Source of the DNA: DATKZS01 sp035527835 [NCBI: bacterium]
Lineage (GTDB): Bacteria; RBG-13-61-14
NCBI GenBank assembly: GCA_035527835.1
Contig: DATKZS010000006.1
Span: 1-37,873, forward strand
DNA: 37,873 nt
Reading direction: 5' to 3'
The notes under the pieces: model-generated
Databases searched by the model: none
Told to the model about the DNA's origin: nothing
Seen by the model: the letters and a program-made list of their open reading frames with translations, nothing else
Position numbers and translations under genes: made by a program
Shown: positions 14,626-22,586 of the stretch, one piece after another
Numbering within the stretch: position 1 is the stretch's first letter
Layout of the letters: every line of letters begins with the position of its first letter

Positions 14626-16496
14626 TTCTTGCCCTTGGGCTTGCTCTTCTTATCCTTGAGCATGTCCTTGAAGCCGGTCAGCACGTTGCTCATTCCCTTG
14701 ATCTGCTGTTCCAGCATGGTGATCTTGTCTATGATCTCCTGGGAGCTCTCGGCGTCATCGGCGGCCTCCTCTTTCGCGGCTTCGGCCTCCGGCGGAGCGG
14801 AGGGCGCGGCCTCATCGGTGACTTCCTCGGTCACGGCCTCTTCAGGCGTCTCGATTTCCTCGGCTCCGCCCATCGTTCCCGCGCCCGCGCTTGTTGCCTG
14901 GTCCTCCCGGCCCGGCTCCTCGTAAAGGGAAGGCATTTCCAGGGGCGGCGCTTCCACTGAGTCCGTCGGCTCCGGCTCCATGGCGGAGGGCTCTTCGGAG
15001 AGGGGCCCGGCGTCTTGCCCGGTCACGCCGGAGAGAATGCTGTCCAGCGACGGGACATCCAGGGAGACGTCTCCGGCGGATGAGTCGGAGGCGGGAGTGG
15101 CATCGAGCTTGAGGTCGCCGAGGTCGGGAAGGGAAGGGGCCTCGATCGAGCCTTCCTGGTCCGGCGGAGCGCCGGCCTGTTCCGGTTCCGGCGCGAACAG
15201 CTCCTGCTCCTCGGCCGCGGCGGGCTCTTCGAGGGGAGGGGCTTCAAGCGCGCCGCTTTCCATTTCCGGCGGCGCCGCGAAAGCGTCCGGCTCCTCCTCC
15301 GCCGGCATTTCCACTGGCGGGGCTTCCACCGGCGCTTCCTCCGGCCCGGCGCCGGGCATTTCGGGGGGAGCGGCTTCCTCAAGCGGCGGGGCCTCGAAGG
15401 TCGGGGCGGGTTCGAGAAACGTTTCCATGAGCGATGGAGGCCCCTCATCGCCCAGAGCTGGCGGGAGCCCTTGTTCGGCCGCGGGCGCCGGCTGATCCGC
15501 CACCGGTGGCGGGAGCAGCTCGTCAAGGTCAATCATGTCCGTCGAGTCCTTGGTTTTCTCCACCGGGATATTCGCCGCTGACTCGTGGGCCGCTTCCAGC
15601 GGGATCTCGTCAAGTTCCGCCATGGACGCGGTGGGCTCGGACAGGTCCGGCTCGCGCTCGTGCTCGATCTCCATGAGCTCATCGGGAGGCAGCTCCACGG
15701 CCGCGCTCTCGGGCGTGGGCTCCGGGGCCGGCTCGGATGGGATTGCCGGCGCGGGGGCCTGGTCCATGAAGGAGGTGTCCAGTTGCGGCTCGGCCGGCGG
15801 ACTGATTATTTCCTCCGGGGCCGGCGAGGCCGGGACCGCCGCGGCGGGAGGGGGGCCGCTTTTCTCCTCGGGCAGGGAAGGCGCGTATTCCGTGAGCGGG
15901 ATCTCGATATTATCGGAGCCGCCCTTTGCCTCGACCGCTCCTTCCAGGAACAGGTCATCGTCGGATTGCGGCTTGGCGGCGGCGGGCGCTGGTTTTCCGA
16001 GCGGAGTGAAGAGCCCGTTCTCGTCCCTGACAAATGCCCTCTTGACCGGCTGCACCGTGGCCACCGGGATCTTGTCGGGAATCTTGCGGGCCAGGCTCTC
16101 GATGGCCAGGGTGGTGGCGAGCACGAGCTTGACCGGCCCCTTCACGCACAGGGCCAGCTTGTCCATGAGTCCGGGCTTCTGGGGATCGGAGGTGGCCACG
16201 GTCCAGGTCTGGCCGTCGAACCCCACCGGCACTGACATCCAGTCGCGGGCCAACTCCTTGCTGGCGCACTTCATGGCCTCCGCCGAGACCTTGATCTTGC
16301 GCGGATCAATGAACTCCATGCCGAGCTGCTCGGCCAGGACTTCGTAAAGCTGGTTCTCCTCGAGGTAGCCAAGCTCGATCAGGCTCTGGCCGAGCTTGCT
16401 CTTCCACTTGCGCTGATGGCTGAGCGCGGCCACGAGCTGGAACTCCGTGATATGTCCCTTCTCCGTGAGCAACGCGCCTATTTTCTTTCGTGCCAT
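14622..16496 (-). CDS. MshEN-domain protein with long disordered Pro/Glu/Ala region and C-terminal coiled coil, no ATPase
   Basis: 624 residues from ATG 16496, preceded by AAGGAG at 9 nt; the frame is open further upstream but the promoter lies there. Residues 1-165 are a GspE/MshEN N-terminal domain with the two half-motifs KIGALLTEKG...LVAALSHQ and KLGQSLIELGYL, matching the family signature that binds cyclic di-GMP. Residues about 165-570 are low-complexity P, E, A and S-rich, strongly acidic and surely disordered. The last 45 residues form a coiled coil (IIDKITMLEQQIKGMSNVL) with a lysine-rich tail. No Walker motifs exist, so it is not a secretion ATPase. Inference: a c-di-GMP-responsive adaptor working with the coupled TPR protein. 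Confidence 0.82.
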   Translation of the reverse strand: MARKKIGALLTEKGHITEFQLVAALSHQRKWKSKLGQSLIELGYLEENQLYEVLAEQLGMEFIDPRKIKVSAEAMKCASKELARDWMSVPVGFDGQTWTVATSDPQKPGLMDKLALCVKGPVKLVLATTLAIESLARKIPDKIPVATVQPVKRAFVRDENGLFTPLGKPAPAAAKPQSDDDLFLEGAVEAKGGSDNIEIPLTEYAPSLPEEKSGPPPAAAVPASPAPEEIISPPAEPQLDTSFMDQAPAPAIPSEPAPEPTPESAAVELPPDELMEIEHEREPDLSEPTASMAELDEIPLEAAHESAANIPVEKTKDSTDMIDLDELLPPPVADQPAPAAEQGLPPALGDEGPPSLMETFLEPAPTFEAPPLEEAAPPEMPGAGPEEAPVEAPPVEMPAEEEPDAFAAPPEMESGALEAPPLEEPAAAEEQELFAPEPEQAGAPPDQEGSIEAPSLPDLGDLKLDATPASDSSAGDVSLDVPSLDSILSGVTGQDAGPLSEEPSAMEPEPTDSVEAPPLEMPSLYEEPGREDQATSAGAGTMGGAEEIETPEEAVTEEVTDEAAPSAPPEAEAAKEEAADDAESSQEIIDKITMLEQQIKGMSNVLTGFKDMLKDKKSKPKGKK

Positions 16497-16613
16497 TACC
16501 ACTGCTCCTTGTGCCCGACAAGACCCTCCGCCAACCATCCGGGGCTTTAGTCCGGCCGTGGCCCGATCATGATGGCCGATGGCCGGAACGAGGGCCTCTG
16601 TTACCAATCTATA

Positions 16614-16642
16614 AATATACCACCACTGAATTCAAATCTCAA
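16614..16642 (-). promoter_or_regulatory. Promoter of the MshEN-TPR operon
   Basis: On the minus strand TTGAGA (16642-16637) is followed after 17 bp by TATATT (16619-16614). Transcription would start near 16607, about 110 nt before the ATG at 16496. Confidence 0.65.
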
Positions 16643-16748
16643 AAAACTTCCATCATTCGCGATCAAGAGTGGATCGTTCTCCATGGTCCATGGCCGGCGC
16701 CCGGCCATCAGGCCTGGGAGCCGGCGCCTTTGACCGGTACGTAAAACG

Positions 16749-16976
16749 TAAAAGAGCTGCCGCCGGCTGGGACGGGGGCCGAGTCGCCTCCAGGGCCAGG
16801 TTGTAGGCGAAGATGAAAGCGACGATGGCGTGGAGCGGGGCCTTGAGGCAGGTGACCGATGCGAGCCGGTCGGCCACCACCGTGGCCGGGATGCCGGCCC
16901 CCGCCAGCCACCTGAGCCGGACCATCCAGCGCGGCCGCTGGCGCAGGATCTGTTCGAAAGGTGCCGGTTCAGAAAA
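16749..16976 (-). pseudogene. Possible remnant of a membrane-bound sensor histidine kinase N-terminus
   Basis: In the 680-bp gap between the MshEN operon and ctpA, one minus-strand frame reads FSEPAPFEQILRQRPRW, then RLRWLAGAGIPATVVADRLA and PLHAIVAFIFAYNLALE. This resembles the first two membrane segments of soluble-sensor-less histidine kinases. No kinase core follows and flanking residues look random, so it reads as decayed DNA. Resemblance is by eye only and could be chance. Nothing else gene-like was seen in 16643-17285. Confidence 0.35.
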
Positions 16977-17100
16977 CTTCTCGACGCCGGACAAACTGAT
17001 ATGCCCCCCAATTGATCTTACCGGTGCGCGCGTTCCATGATGGCATGAATGCGGCGGGGCGTCAATCGCCGCCGCCCCTCGGCCGCCCCTCGGCCGCGCG

Positions 17101-17128
17101 TTGCAAAGGGAGTGGTTCATGGTATCAT
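17101..17128 (+). promoter_or_regulatory. Possible promoter of the ctpA-yibQ-xseA operon
   Basis: TTGCAA (17101-17106) and TATCAT (17123-17128) are 16 bp apart, about 160 nt upstream of the ctpA start. Confidence 0.4.
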
Positions 17129-17285
17129 GAGATTCATGGAACCCGAGCCGGCTCCATGCTATCGTAAGTAAAAGTGATCGGCGCGTTGGCCGCGGCCATC
17201 AGTCCCCGCGGCCCGTGCTTTTGGATCGAGGCGTGATGAACGATCCGGCGCCGCGGCCGGTCCGCGGGCCCGGGGGAGGGAATAA

Positions 17286-18692
17286 ATGAGTCAGCCGAGG
17301 AAGAATCCCGTGCGCCGGACCGCGGCCGCGCTGACGGCGGTGGTGATGCTGGCGTTCGTCTCCGTGTTGGGCGTGGCCTGGTTCCAGAAGGCGCGCGCGG
17401 TCCAGGACGAGACTTACCAATACCTGGAGCTTTTCAACCAGGTGCTGACCATCGTGCAGCGGGACTACGTGAAGGAGGTCAACGTCAAGGACCTGATCTA
17501 CGGGGCCATCCGGGGAATGCTTGAGACCCTTGACCCGCACACGGTGTTCCTCTCAAAAGAGGACTTCGAGGAGATGAAGGGCGACATCTCCGGCGAGTTC
17601 GGCGGCCTCGGAATCGAGATCAGCGTGAGGAACGGATGGATCGTGATCATCGCCCCCATCGAGGACACGCCCGCCTGGAAAGCCGGGCTCAAGGCCGACG
17701 ACCTGATCGTCGAGATCGAGGGCGAGTCCACCCGCAACATGAACATCAACGACGCCGTGCACCGGATGCGCGGAGAAATCGGCACGCCCGTCACCATCAA
17801 GGTCATGCGGGAGGGCTTTGACGAGCCCAGGCCCTTCACCATCGTCCGCGACCGCATCCAGATCAAGAGCGTCAAGGAAGCCGAGCTGATGAGCGGCGAC
17901 ATTGCATATCTCAAGTGCGTGACCTTCACCGGGAACACGGAGACCGAGGCGCGGGCCGGAATCAACCAGCTCGCGGCCCAGGCCAAGAACGGGCTCAAGG
18001 GCATTGTCCTCGACCTGCGCGGCAACCCCGGCGGACCCTTGGACCAGGCCATCAAGCTCTCCGACATGTTCATCTCGGAAGGCGTGATCGTGAGCGTGGC
18101 CGGCCGCGTGGAAAAGCAGCCCCCGGCCTTCGCCCACAAGGCCGGGACCATTGACAACGTGCCCATGGTGGTGCTGGTCAACCAGCACTCGGCCAGCGCC
18201 TCCGAGATCGTGGCCGGCGCCCTGCAGGACCACGGCCGCGCCGTGATCATGGGAAAGACAACCTTCGGCAAGGGATCGGTGCAGCAGCTCCGCCAGCTCA
18301 AGGACAACGCCGGCCTCAAGCTCACCACCGCCTATTACTATACCCCCAGCGGGCGCTCCATCCAGGAGCAGGGCATCACCCCCGACATCGCGGTGGACGC
18401 GCTCAGTCCCCAGCAGAAAATCAAGCTCGAGGAGGCGGAAAAAGCGGACAAGCACTACTTGCGGGAAAAGGACCTGCAAGGGCATTTCAGCCACGAGGAC
18501 GTGGTCGGCCCGGAGTCCGGCGATTCCGCCGCGCCCCCGGAAAACCCGGATGCAAAGGTTGAAAAAGAGGACGAGAAGCTGCTCCCGGACAAGGTCGGAG
18601 AGGACACGGACGATTATCAGCTCCAGCGCGCGCTCGATCTGTTGCGCAGCTTCGAGATCTTCCATTCCGTGCTCTCGCGCAAGGCGGGCTGA
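17286..18692 (+). CDS. ctpA: S41-family carboxy-terminal processing protease (CtpA/Prc type)
   Basis: 468 residues; ATG preceded by a GGGGGAGGG run. One N-terminal membrane anchor (about 14-34) directs the protein to the periplasm. A PDZ domain follows at about 95-195 (PAWKAGLKADDLIVEIEGES), then the S41 catalytic core. S304 in HSASASE and K329 in TFGKGSVQ, 25 residues apart, match the catalytic Ser-Lys dyad spacing of CtpA enzymes. The C-terminal 80 residues are charged and probably flexible. It cleaves C-terminal tails of periplasmic proteins, including murein hydrolases. The next gene starts 28 bp downstream, and ctpA-yibQ order beside an M23 peptidase recurs in many Gram-negatives. Confidence 0.93.
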   Translation: MSQPRKNPVRRTAAALTAVVMLAFVSVLGVAWFQKARAVQDETYQYLELFNQVLTIVQRDYVKEVNVKDLIYGAIRGMLETLDPHTVFLSKEDFEEMKGDISGEFGGLGIEISVRNGWIVIIAPIEDTPAWKAGLKADDLIVEIEGESTRNMNINDAVHRMRGEIGTPVTIKVMREGFDEPRPFTIVRDRIQIKSVKEAELMSGDIAYLKCVTFTGNTETEARAGINQLAAQAKNGLKGIVLDLRGNPGGPLDQAIKLSDMFISEGVIVSVAGRVEKQPPAFAHKAGTIDNVPMVVLVNQHSASASEIVAGALQDHGRAVIMGKTTFGKGSVQQLRQLKDNAGLKLTTAYYYTPSGRSIQEQGITPDIAVDALSPQQKIKLEEAEKADKHYLREKDLQGHFSHEDVVGPESGDSAAPPENPDAKVEKEDEKLLPDKVGEDTDDYQLQRALDLLRSFEIFHSVLSRKAG

Positions 18693-18720
18693 TCCGTCTC
18701 CGGCATGAAATGAATTAATC

Positions 18721-19935
18721 ATGGCCAAGCCACGGCCGCCAAAAAAGAAGCGGGTCAAGACCCGGACGATCCTGCTCGGGTTCGCCCTTGCCGCCATTTT
18801 CATCGCCGCCATGGCCGTTGTTGCCTGGCGGCTGTTCCCGCCTCCTGAGCCTTTGCCATCGCACCCGCCGTCTCCCGAGCCCTCGCTTGACCTGGACCAG
18901 ATCGGCAAGCGCCTGGCCCGGGAGGCCGAGGCCGCGCTGGTGCGGGCGCCGCTCACCGGCCAGGGCCGGCTGGTCAGCTCCGGGTCGTCCCGCGGGGCCA
19001 CCGGCAAGATCTATCACGTCACCTGGTCCGGCTATTCCGACACCGCCCTGGTCCTCGCCGAAAAGGCCGTGGAAGACGCCTGGCGCGGCGTGGACGACAA
19101 GGTCCGCGTCGGCGCGTCGTATCCGGAGAGCTCGCCTTCCGGCGAGCGCATCCGCATGGTCGCGGGCATGACCGAGAACCCGCTCATCGAGCTTACGCTG
19201 AAACTGGAGGAGCAGGCCGCGCCGGCGCCGCCTCCGAAGCGGCCGGAAAAACCCATGGTCCGGGGCCGCCACCACGGACGCATCGCCCTCATTATTGACG
19301 ACATCGGCAACGACCTGGCCGCCCTCGACGCGCTGCTCAGCCTGCCCGTGACCGTCACCTTCTCCGTGCTCCCGGATTCGCTCCACCGCGAGGAGGCGCT
19401 GGAAAGGCTCACGGCCGCGCACGCGCCGGTCATGCTCCACCTGCCCATGCAGCCGCTCGCTTACCCGGAGGAAGACCCCGGCCCGGACGCCTTGCTCGTG
19501 GGCATGGATCGGGCCGAGATCGAAAAAAGGGTGGCGGCCGCGCTCGACGCCGTGCCCACCGCCGAGGGCGTCAACAACCACATGGGCTCGGCCTTTACCA
19601 CGGACAGGGAAGGCATGGCCGCGGCGCTCGAGGTCATCAAGTCGCGCGGCCTCTTCTTCATTGACAGCCGGACCACGCCGCAGACCATCGGCTTTGCGCT
19701 CGCGCGCGAGCTGGGAATGCCTGCCGCGGAGCGCAAGGTCTTCCTCGACCATGAGGAAAACATCGCCTCGATCCTGGCCCAACTGCGGGCCCTGGCCGAG
19801 GCCGCGGACAAGGAGGGCACGGCCGTGGGCATCGGCCACCCGTACCCGGAGACCATCGCGGCCCTGCAAAAGGCCGTGCCCGAGTTGGTCAAGGCGGGCT
19901 ACGTGTTCGTGCCGGCGCGGGAGGCGGTCAAATGA
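18721..19935 (+). CDS. yibQ: Divergent polysaccharide deacetylase family protein (YibQ-like)
   Basis: 404 residues with a single N-terminal membrane segment (about 17-40), a proline-rich linker and a Polysacc_deac_2 domain at about 180-400. Diagnostic strings are IALIIDDIGND, FSVLPDSL, HLPMQP, EGVNNHMGSAFT, LFFIDSRTT and GIGHPYPETI. The fold is a periplasmic NodB-like barrel. The exact substrate is not established in the family, though it co-occurs with cell-wall enzymes. No clear Shine-Dalgarno is visible. Its stop overlaps the xseA start by 4 nt. Confidence 0.9.
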   Translation: MAKPRPPKKKRVKTRTILLGFALAAIFIAAMAVVAWRLFPPPEPLPSHPPSPEPSLDLDQIGKRLAREAEAALVRAPLTGQGRLVSSGSSRGATGKIYHVTWSGYSDTALVLAEKAVEDAWRGVDDKVRVGASYPESSPSGERIRMVAGMTENPLIELTLKLEEQAAPAPPPKRPEKPMVRGRHHGRIALIIDDIGNDLAALDALLSLPVTVTFSVLPDSLHREEALERLTAAHAPVMLHLPMQPLAYPEEDPGPDALLVGMDRAEIEKRVAAALDAVPTAEGVNNHMGSAFTTDREGMAAALEVIKSRGLFFIDSRTTPQTIGFALARELGMPAAERKVFLDHEENIASILAQLRALAEAADKEGTAVGIGHPYPETIAALQKAVPELVKAGYVFVPAREAVK

Positions 19936-21311
19936 GGGCGCCGCCCGGACGCGAGGTCATGTCGGTGTCGCAGTTGACCGCGAAGATCATCGCGAGCCTG
20001 GAGAAGAGTTTCCCGGCGGTGTGGGTGCAGGGCGAGGTGGGCGATTTCGTGGGCCACTCCTCCGGCCACTGGTATTTCAATCTCAAGGACGACAAGGCCC
20101 AGCTCCGAGCGGTGATGTTCAAGTTCGTAAACCGCCTGCTGCGCTTTAAGCCGGAAGAGGGCATGGAGGTCCTCTGCCGCGGCCGCGTCAGCGGATACGC
20201 GCCGCGAGGAGTGTACCAGTTAAACGTCGAGTGGATGGAGCCGCGCGGACTGGGCGCGCTCTACCTTGAGTTCGAGCAGCTCAAGGAAAAGCTCGGCAAG
20301 GAGGGACTGTTCGACCCGGCCCGGAAGCGGCCGATCCCGAGCCCGCTCAAACGGATCGCCATCATCACCTCTGGGGACGGCGCGGCGCTCCAGGATATGC
20401 TGCGCATTCTGCGCGAGCGCGACCCGGGGATCGAGGTATTGATCGTGCCGTCCGCGGTGCAGGGCCCGGGCGCGGCCCAGGAGCTGGCCCGCGCGGTCGA
20501 GCTTGCCAACCGGCCCGGGATCGCCGCTCCGCCGGACCGCCGGCCGCTCGAAGCCATCGTGATCGGCCGGGGCGGAGGGTCGCTCGAGGACCTGTGGGCG
20601 TTCAACGATGAGGTCCTGGCCCGCGCCATTGCCGCGTCGCGGATCCCGGTCATCTCGGCCGTCGGGCACGAGGTGGACTTTACCATCGCGGATTTCGTGG
20701 CCGACCTGCGCGCGCCGACCCCCACCGCCGCCGCCGAGATCGTGGCCGCGGGACGGGAGCAGCGCGGGCAACTGCTCGGCCACCAATTGCACCGGATGCG
20801 GTCGGCCGTGGCGCGGCGCTACGAGGACGCGGCATTTGCGCTCGACTCGCTGGGCTCGCGCCTCCGCGACCCCGGCCGCGCCGTGCTCGACCTGATGATG
20901 CGCGCGGACGAGCTTCATGAGAGGACGCGGAGGGCGATGCTCGCGGCGGCGCGGATAGGGGCGCGGGCGGTCGAGGCCCAGGGCCGGGCGCTCAAGGCCC
21001 ATGACCCGAGGACGAGGCATCTCCTCATGGCCGCGCGCCTCGACGGCCTCGGCTCACGCATCACTTCAGCCGGCATGGCCCGCGCCCAGCGCGGATACCA
21101 CCGCCTCGAAACCTCCGGCGCCAGGCTCAGCGCCCTCTCCCCCGAGTCCACCCTGGCCCGAGGATTCTCCATCACCCGCGACGCCGCCGGCCGAGTGGTC
21201 CGCGACGCCTCCGCCGTGGCCGTGGGCGACGACCTGGAATTAGTCCTCTGGCGCGGAGGCCTCGATACCACGGTGAAGAAAATCCGGGAGGGCGGCAAGG
21301 GAAACGGGTAA
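19932..21311 (+). CDS. xseA: Exodeoxyribonuclease VII large subunit
   Basis: 459 residues, start ATG overlapping the yibQ stop (ATGA) with GGGAGG 7 nt upstream; MSVSQL at residue 10 is a weaker alternative start. The N-terminal OB-fold is clear (FPAVWVQGEVGDFVGHSSGH, WYFNLKDDKAQLRAVMF), followed by the catalytic core (AIITSGDGAALQDML, IVIGRGGGSLEDLWAFNDE, PVISAVGHEVDFTIADFVAD, RAPTPTAAAE) and a coiled-coil C-terminus. It forms exonuclease VII with XseB and degrades single-stranded DNA. No xseB follows here; the next feature is a palindromic repeat and then an M23 peptidase. Confidence 0.96.
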   Translation: MRAPPGREVMSVSQLTAKIIASLEKSFPAVWVQGEVGDFVGHSSGHWYFNLKDDKAQLRAVMFKFVNRLLRFKPEEGMEVLCRGRVSGYAPRGVYQLNVEWMEPRGLGALYLEFEQLKEKLGKEGLFDPARKRPIPSPLKRIAIITSGDGAALQDMLRILRERDPGIEVLIVPSAVQGPGAAQELARAVELANRPGIAAPPDRRPLEAIVIGRGGGSLEDLWAFNDEVLARAIAASRIPVISAVGHEVDFTIADFVADLRAPTPTAAAEIVAAGREQRGQLLGHQLHRMRSAVARRYEDAAFALDSLGSRLRDPGRAVLDLMMRADELHERTRRAMLAAARIGARAVEAQGRALKAHDPRTRHLLMAARLDGLGSRITSAGMARAQRGYHRLETSGARLSALSPESTLARGFSITRDAAGRVVRDASAVAVGDDLELVLWRGGLDTTVKKIREGGKGNG

Positions 21312-21332
21312 GCAACCTTGCTCAGAGATTTT

Positions 21333-21412
21333 GACAGGATTAACAGGATTTACAGGATGGCCGGAATGCCCCTCTTGTTTTTTCTCATCCTGTAAATCCT
21401 GTTAATCCTGTC
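21333..21412. repeat. Perfect inverted repeat of the ACAGGATTAACAGGAT type
   Basis: Arms 21333-21358 and 21387-21412 are 26 bp, perfectly complementary and internally made of CAGGAT units, with a 28-nt loop. Such repeats are scattered in many environmental bacteria. It may also act as a processing or termination hairpin after xseA. Confidence 0.9.
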
Positions 21413-21496
21413 TTTTAAATTCTCATGATTTTCGGGCGTTGCCATGCGGCATGAAGAACCATGTGGAAATAACGCTCACAATATGGAGGATGGATG

Positions 21497-22519
21497 ATGG
21501 CGCGAGTCAGGCTCCCGCGTTTTCTGTGGATAATTAATTTATTGATAATGCTCATCGCGGCCGGCACCGCGCGGGCGGTAACGGCCGGCGACGGCGATAC
21601 TGCCTCGCCCGCTCCAGCCGCCCCCGCCGCCCCGGAAACAGCCCCGGCAAAACCGGAGCCAGCCCCGCAAACGGCCTTCCCGCCCGGCTTCGAGTTCAAG
21701 ATCTTGCCCACGGACCAGGAAGGCGCGGTGAACATCGCCCAGGGCCAGGCCTTCCTGGTGCGCATTGACGACCCCGGCCGCGTGCTCGCCTCCGCCCGCG
21801 CCCGGTGGGACGAGCAGGTTATCCCCTGCCTGCCCGGCACCGAGCGCCAAAAGTGGATCGGGATCGGAGGCGTGGGCAAGGACCAGAAGCCGGGAAGCTA
21901 CACGCTCAGTCTGACGGTTGAGACCACCGCCGGCAAGCGCATCAAGTCGCAAAAAAGTTTCACGGTCGTCAAGACCGAGTTCCCGGCCACCCAGCTCAGC
22001 GTTGATCCGCGCATGGTCAAGGTCCCGCCCGACCTGCAAAAAAAGGTGAAGGCGGACCACAAGGCCTTTGCCGCGGTCTGGGCGTCTCCCGCCTACGCCC
22101 GCCTCTGGGACGGCCCCTTCCTCCGGCCCGTAGCCGGCCGCATCACCGCGCCCTACGGCGAGCGCCGGGTCTATAACAACCAGCTCAACGGCCAGCACGG
22201 CGGCGTGGACCTGGCCGGACCCGTCGGGGAGCCGGTGCTCGCCTCCGCCTCCGGCAAGGTCGTCCTGGTCCACGAGTCGTACCTGGAGGGAAACACCATC
22301 GTCCTCGACCACGGCGGCGGGCTCTTCACCTATTACTGCCACCTTTCCGCGTTCAAGGTGGAGACGGGTCAAATGGTCAAGGCCGGCGACGTCATCGCCC
22401 TCGTCGGCCAGACCGGCCGCGTCACCGGTCCCCACCTCCACTTCGGAGTCCGCGTCCAGGGAGTAAAGGTGGACGGAATGTCGCTGCTCGACCTTTCCCA
22501 ATGGCTCGGAGAAAATTAG
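21497..22519 (+). CDS. Secreted M23 (LytM-type) metallopeptidase
   Basis: 340 residues; the second of two adjacent ATGs is taken because GGAGG lies 7 nt upstream. It has a signal peptide (LWIINLLIMLIAAGTARA), a short Pro/Ala-rich linker, a beta-rich middle region (about 60-200), and a C-terminal LytM domain at about 210-335. Zinc and catalytic residues are visible in HGGVD (first His and the Asp) and HLHFG, the canonical H-x3-D and H-x-H motifs. This suggests an active endopeptidase that cuts peptidoglycan cross-links in the periplasm, unlike degenerate EnvC-type activators. It has its own leader after the repeat and ends in a convergent hairpin. Confidence 0.93.
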   Translation: MARVRLPRFLWIINLLIMLIAAGTARAVTAGDGDTASPAPAAPAAPETAPAKPEPAPQTAFPPGFEFKILPTDQEGAVNIAQGQAFLVRIDDPGRVLASARARWDEQVIPCLPGTERQKWIGIGGVGKDQKPGSYTLSLTVETTAGKRIKSQKSFTVVKTEFPATQLSVDPRMVKVPPDLQKKVKADHKAFAAVWASPAYARLWDGPFLRPVAGRITAPYGERRVYNNQLNGQHGGVDLAGPVGEPVLASASGKVVLVHESYLEGNTIVLDHGGGLFTYYCHLSAFKVETGQMVKAGDVIALVGQTGRVTGPHLHFGVRVQGVKVDGMSLLDLSQWLGEN

Positions 22520-22562
22520 GGACAGCCGCCTATTTCCGGAACATAAATATAGGCGGCTGTCC
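22520..22562. terminator. Hairpin between convergent genes (terminator or palindromic repeat)
   Basis: Arms GGACAGCCGCCTAT (22520-22533) and its exact complement (22549-22562) enclose a 15-nt loop, directly after the M23 stop and before the 3' end of the convergent AT-rich gene. There is no U-tract, so it may be another member of a repeat family rather than an intrinsic terminator. Confidence 0.6.
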
Positions 22563-22586
22563 ACTATTTCCCGATCCCCCTACTGT

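Noticed and set aside
16653-17120. Intact 155-residue gene upstream of ctpA
   Set aside because: Only a central part resembles a kinase membrane region; both ends look random and no start signals exist, so it is listed as a possible remnant only.
17553-19007. 484-residue minus-strand frame
   Set aside because: Antisense to ctpA and yibQ; composition is typical of shadow frames and no motifs are seen.
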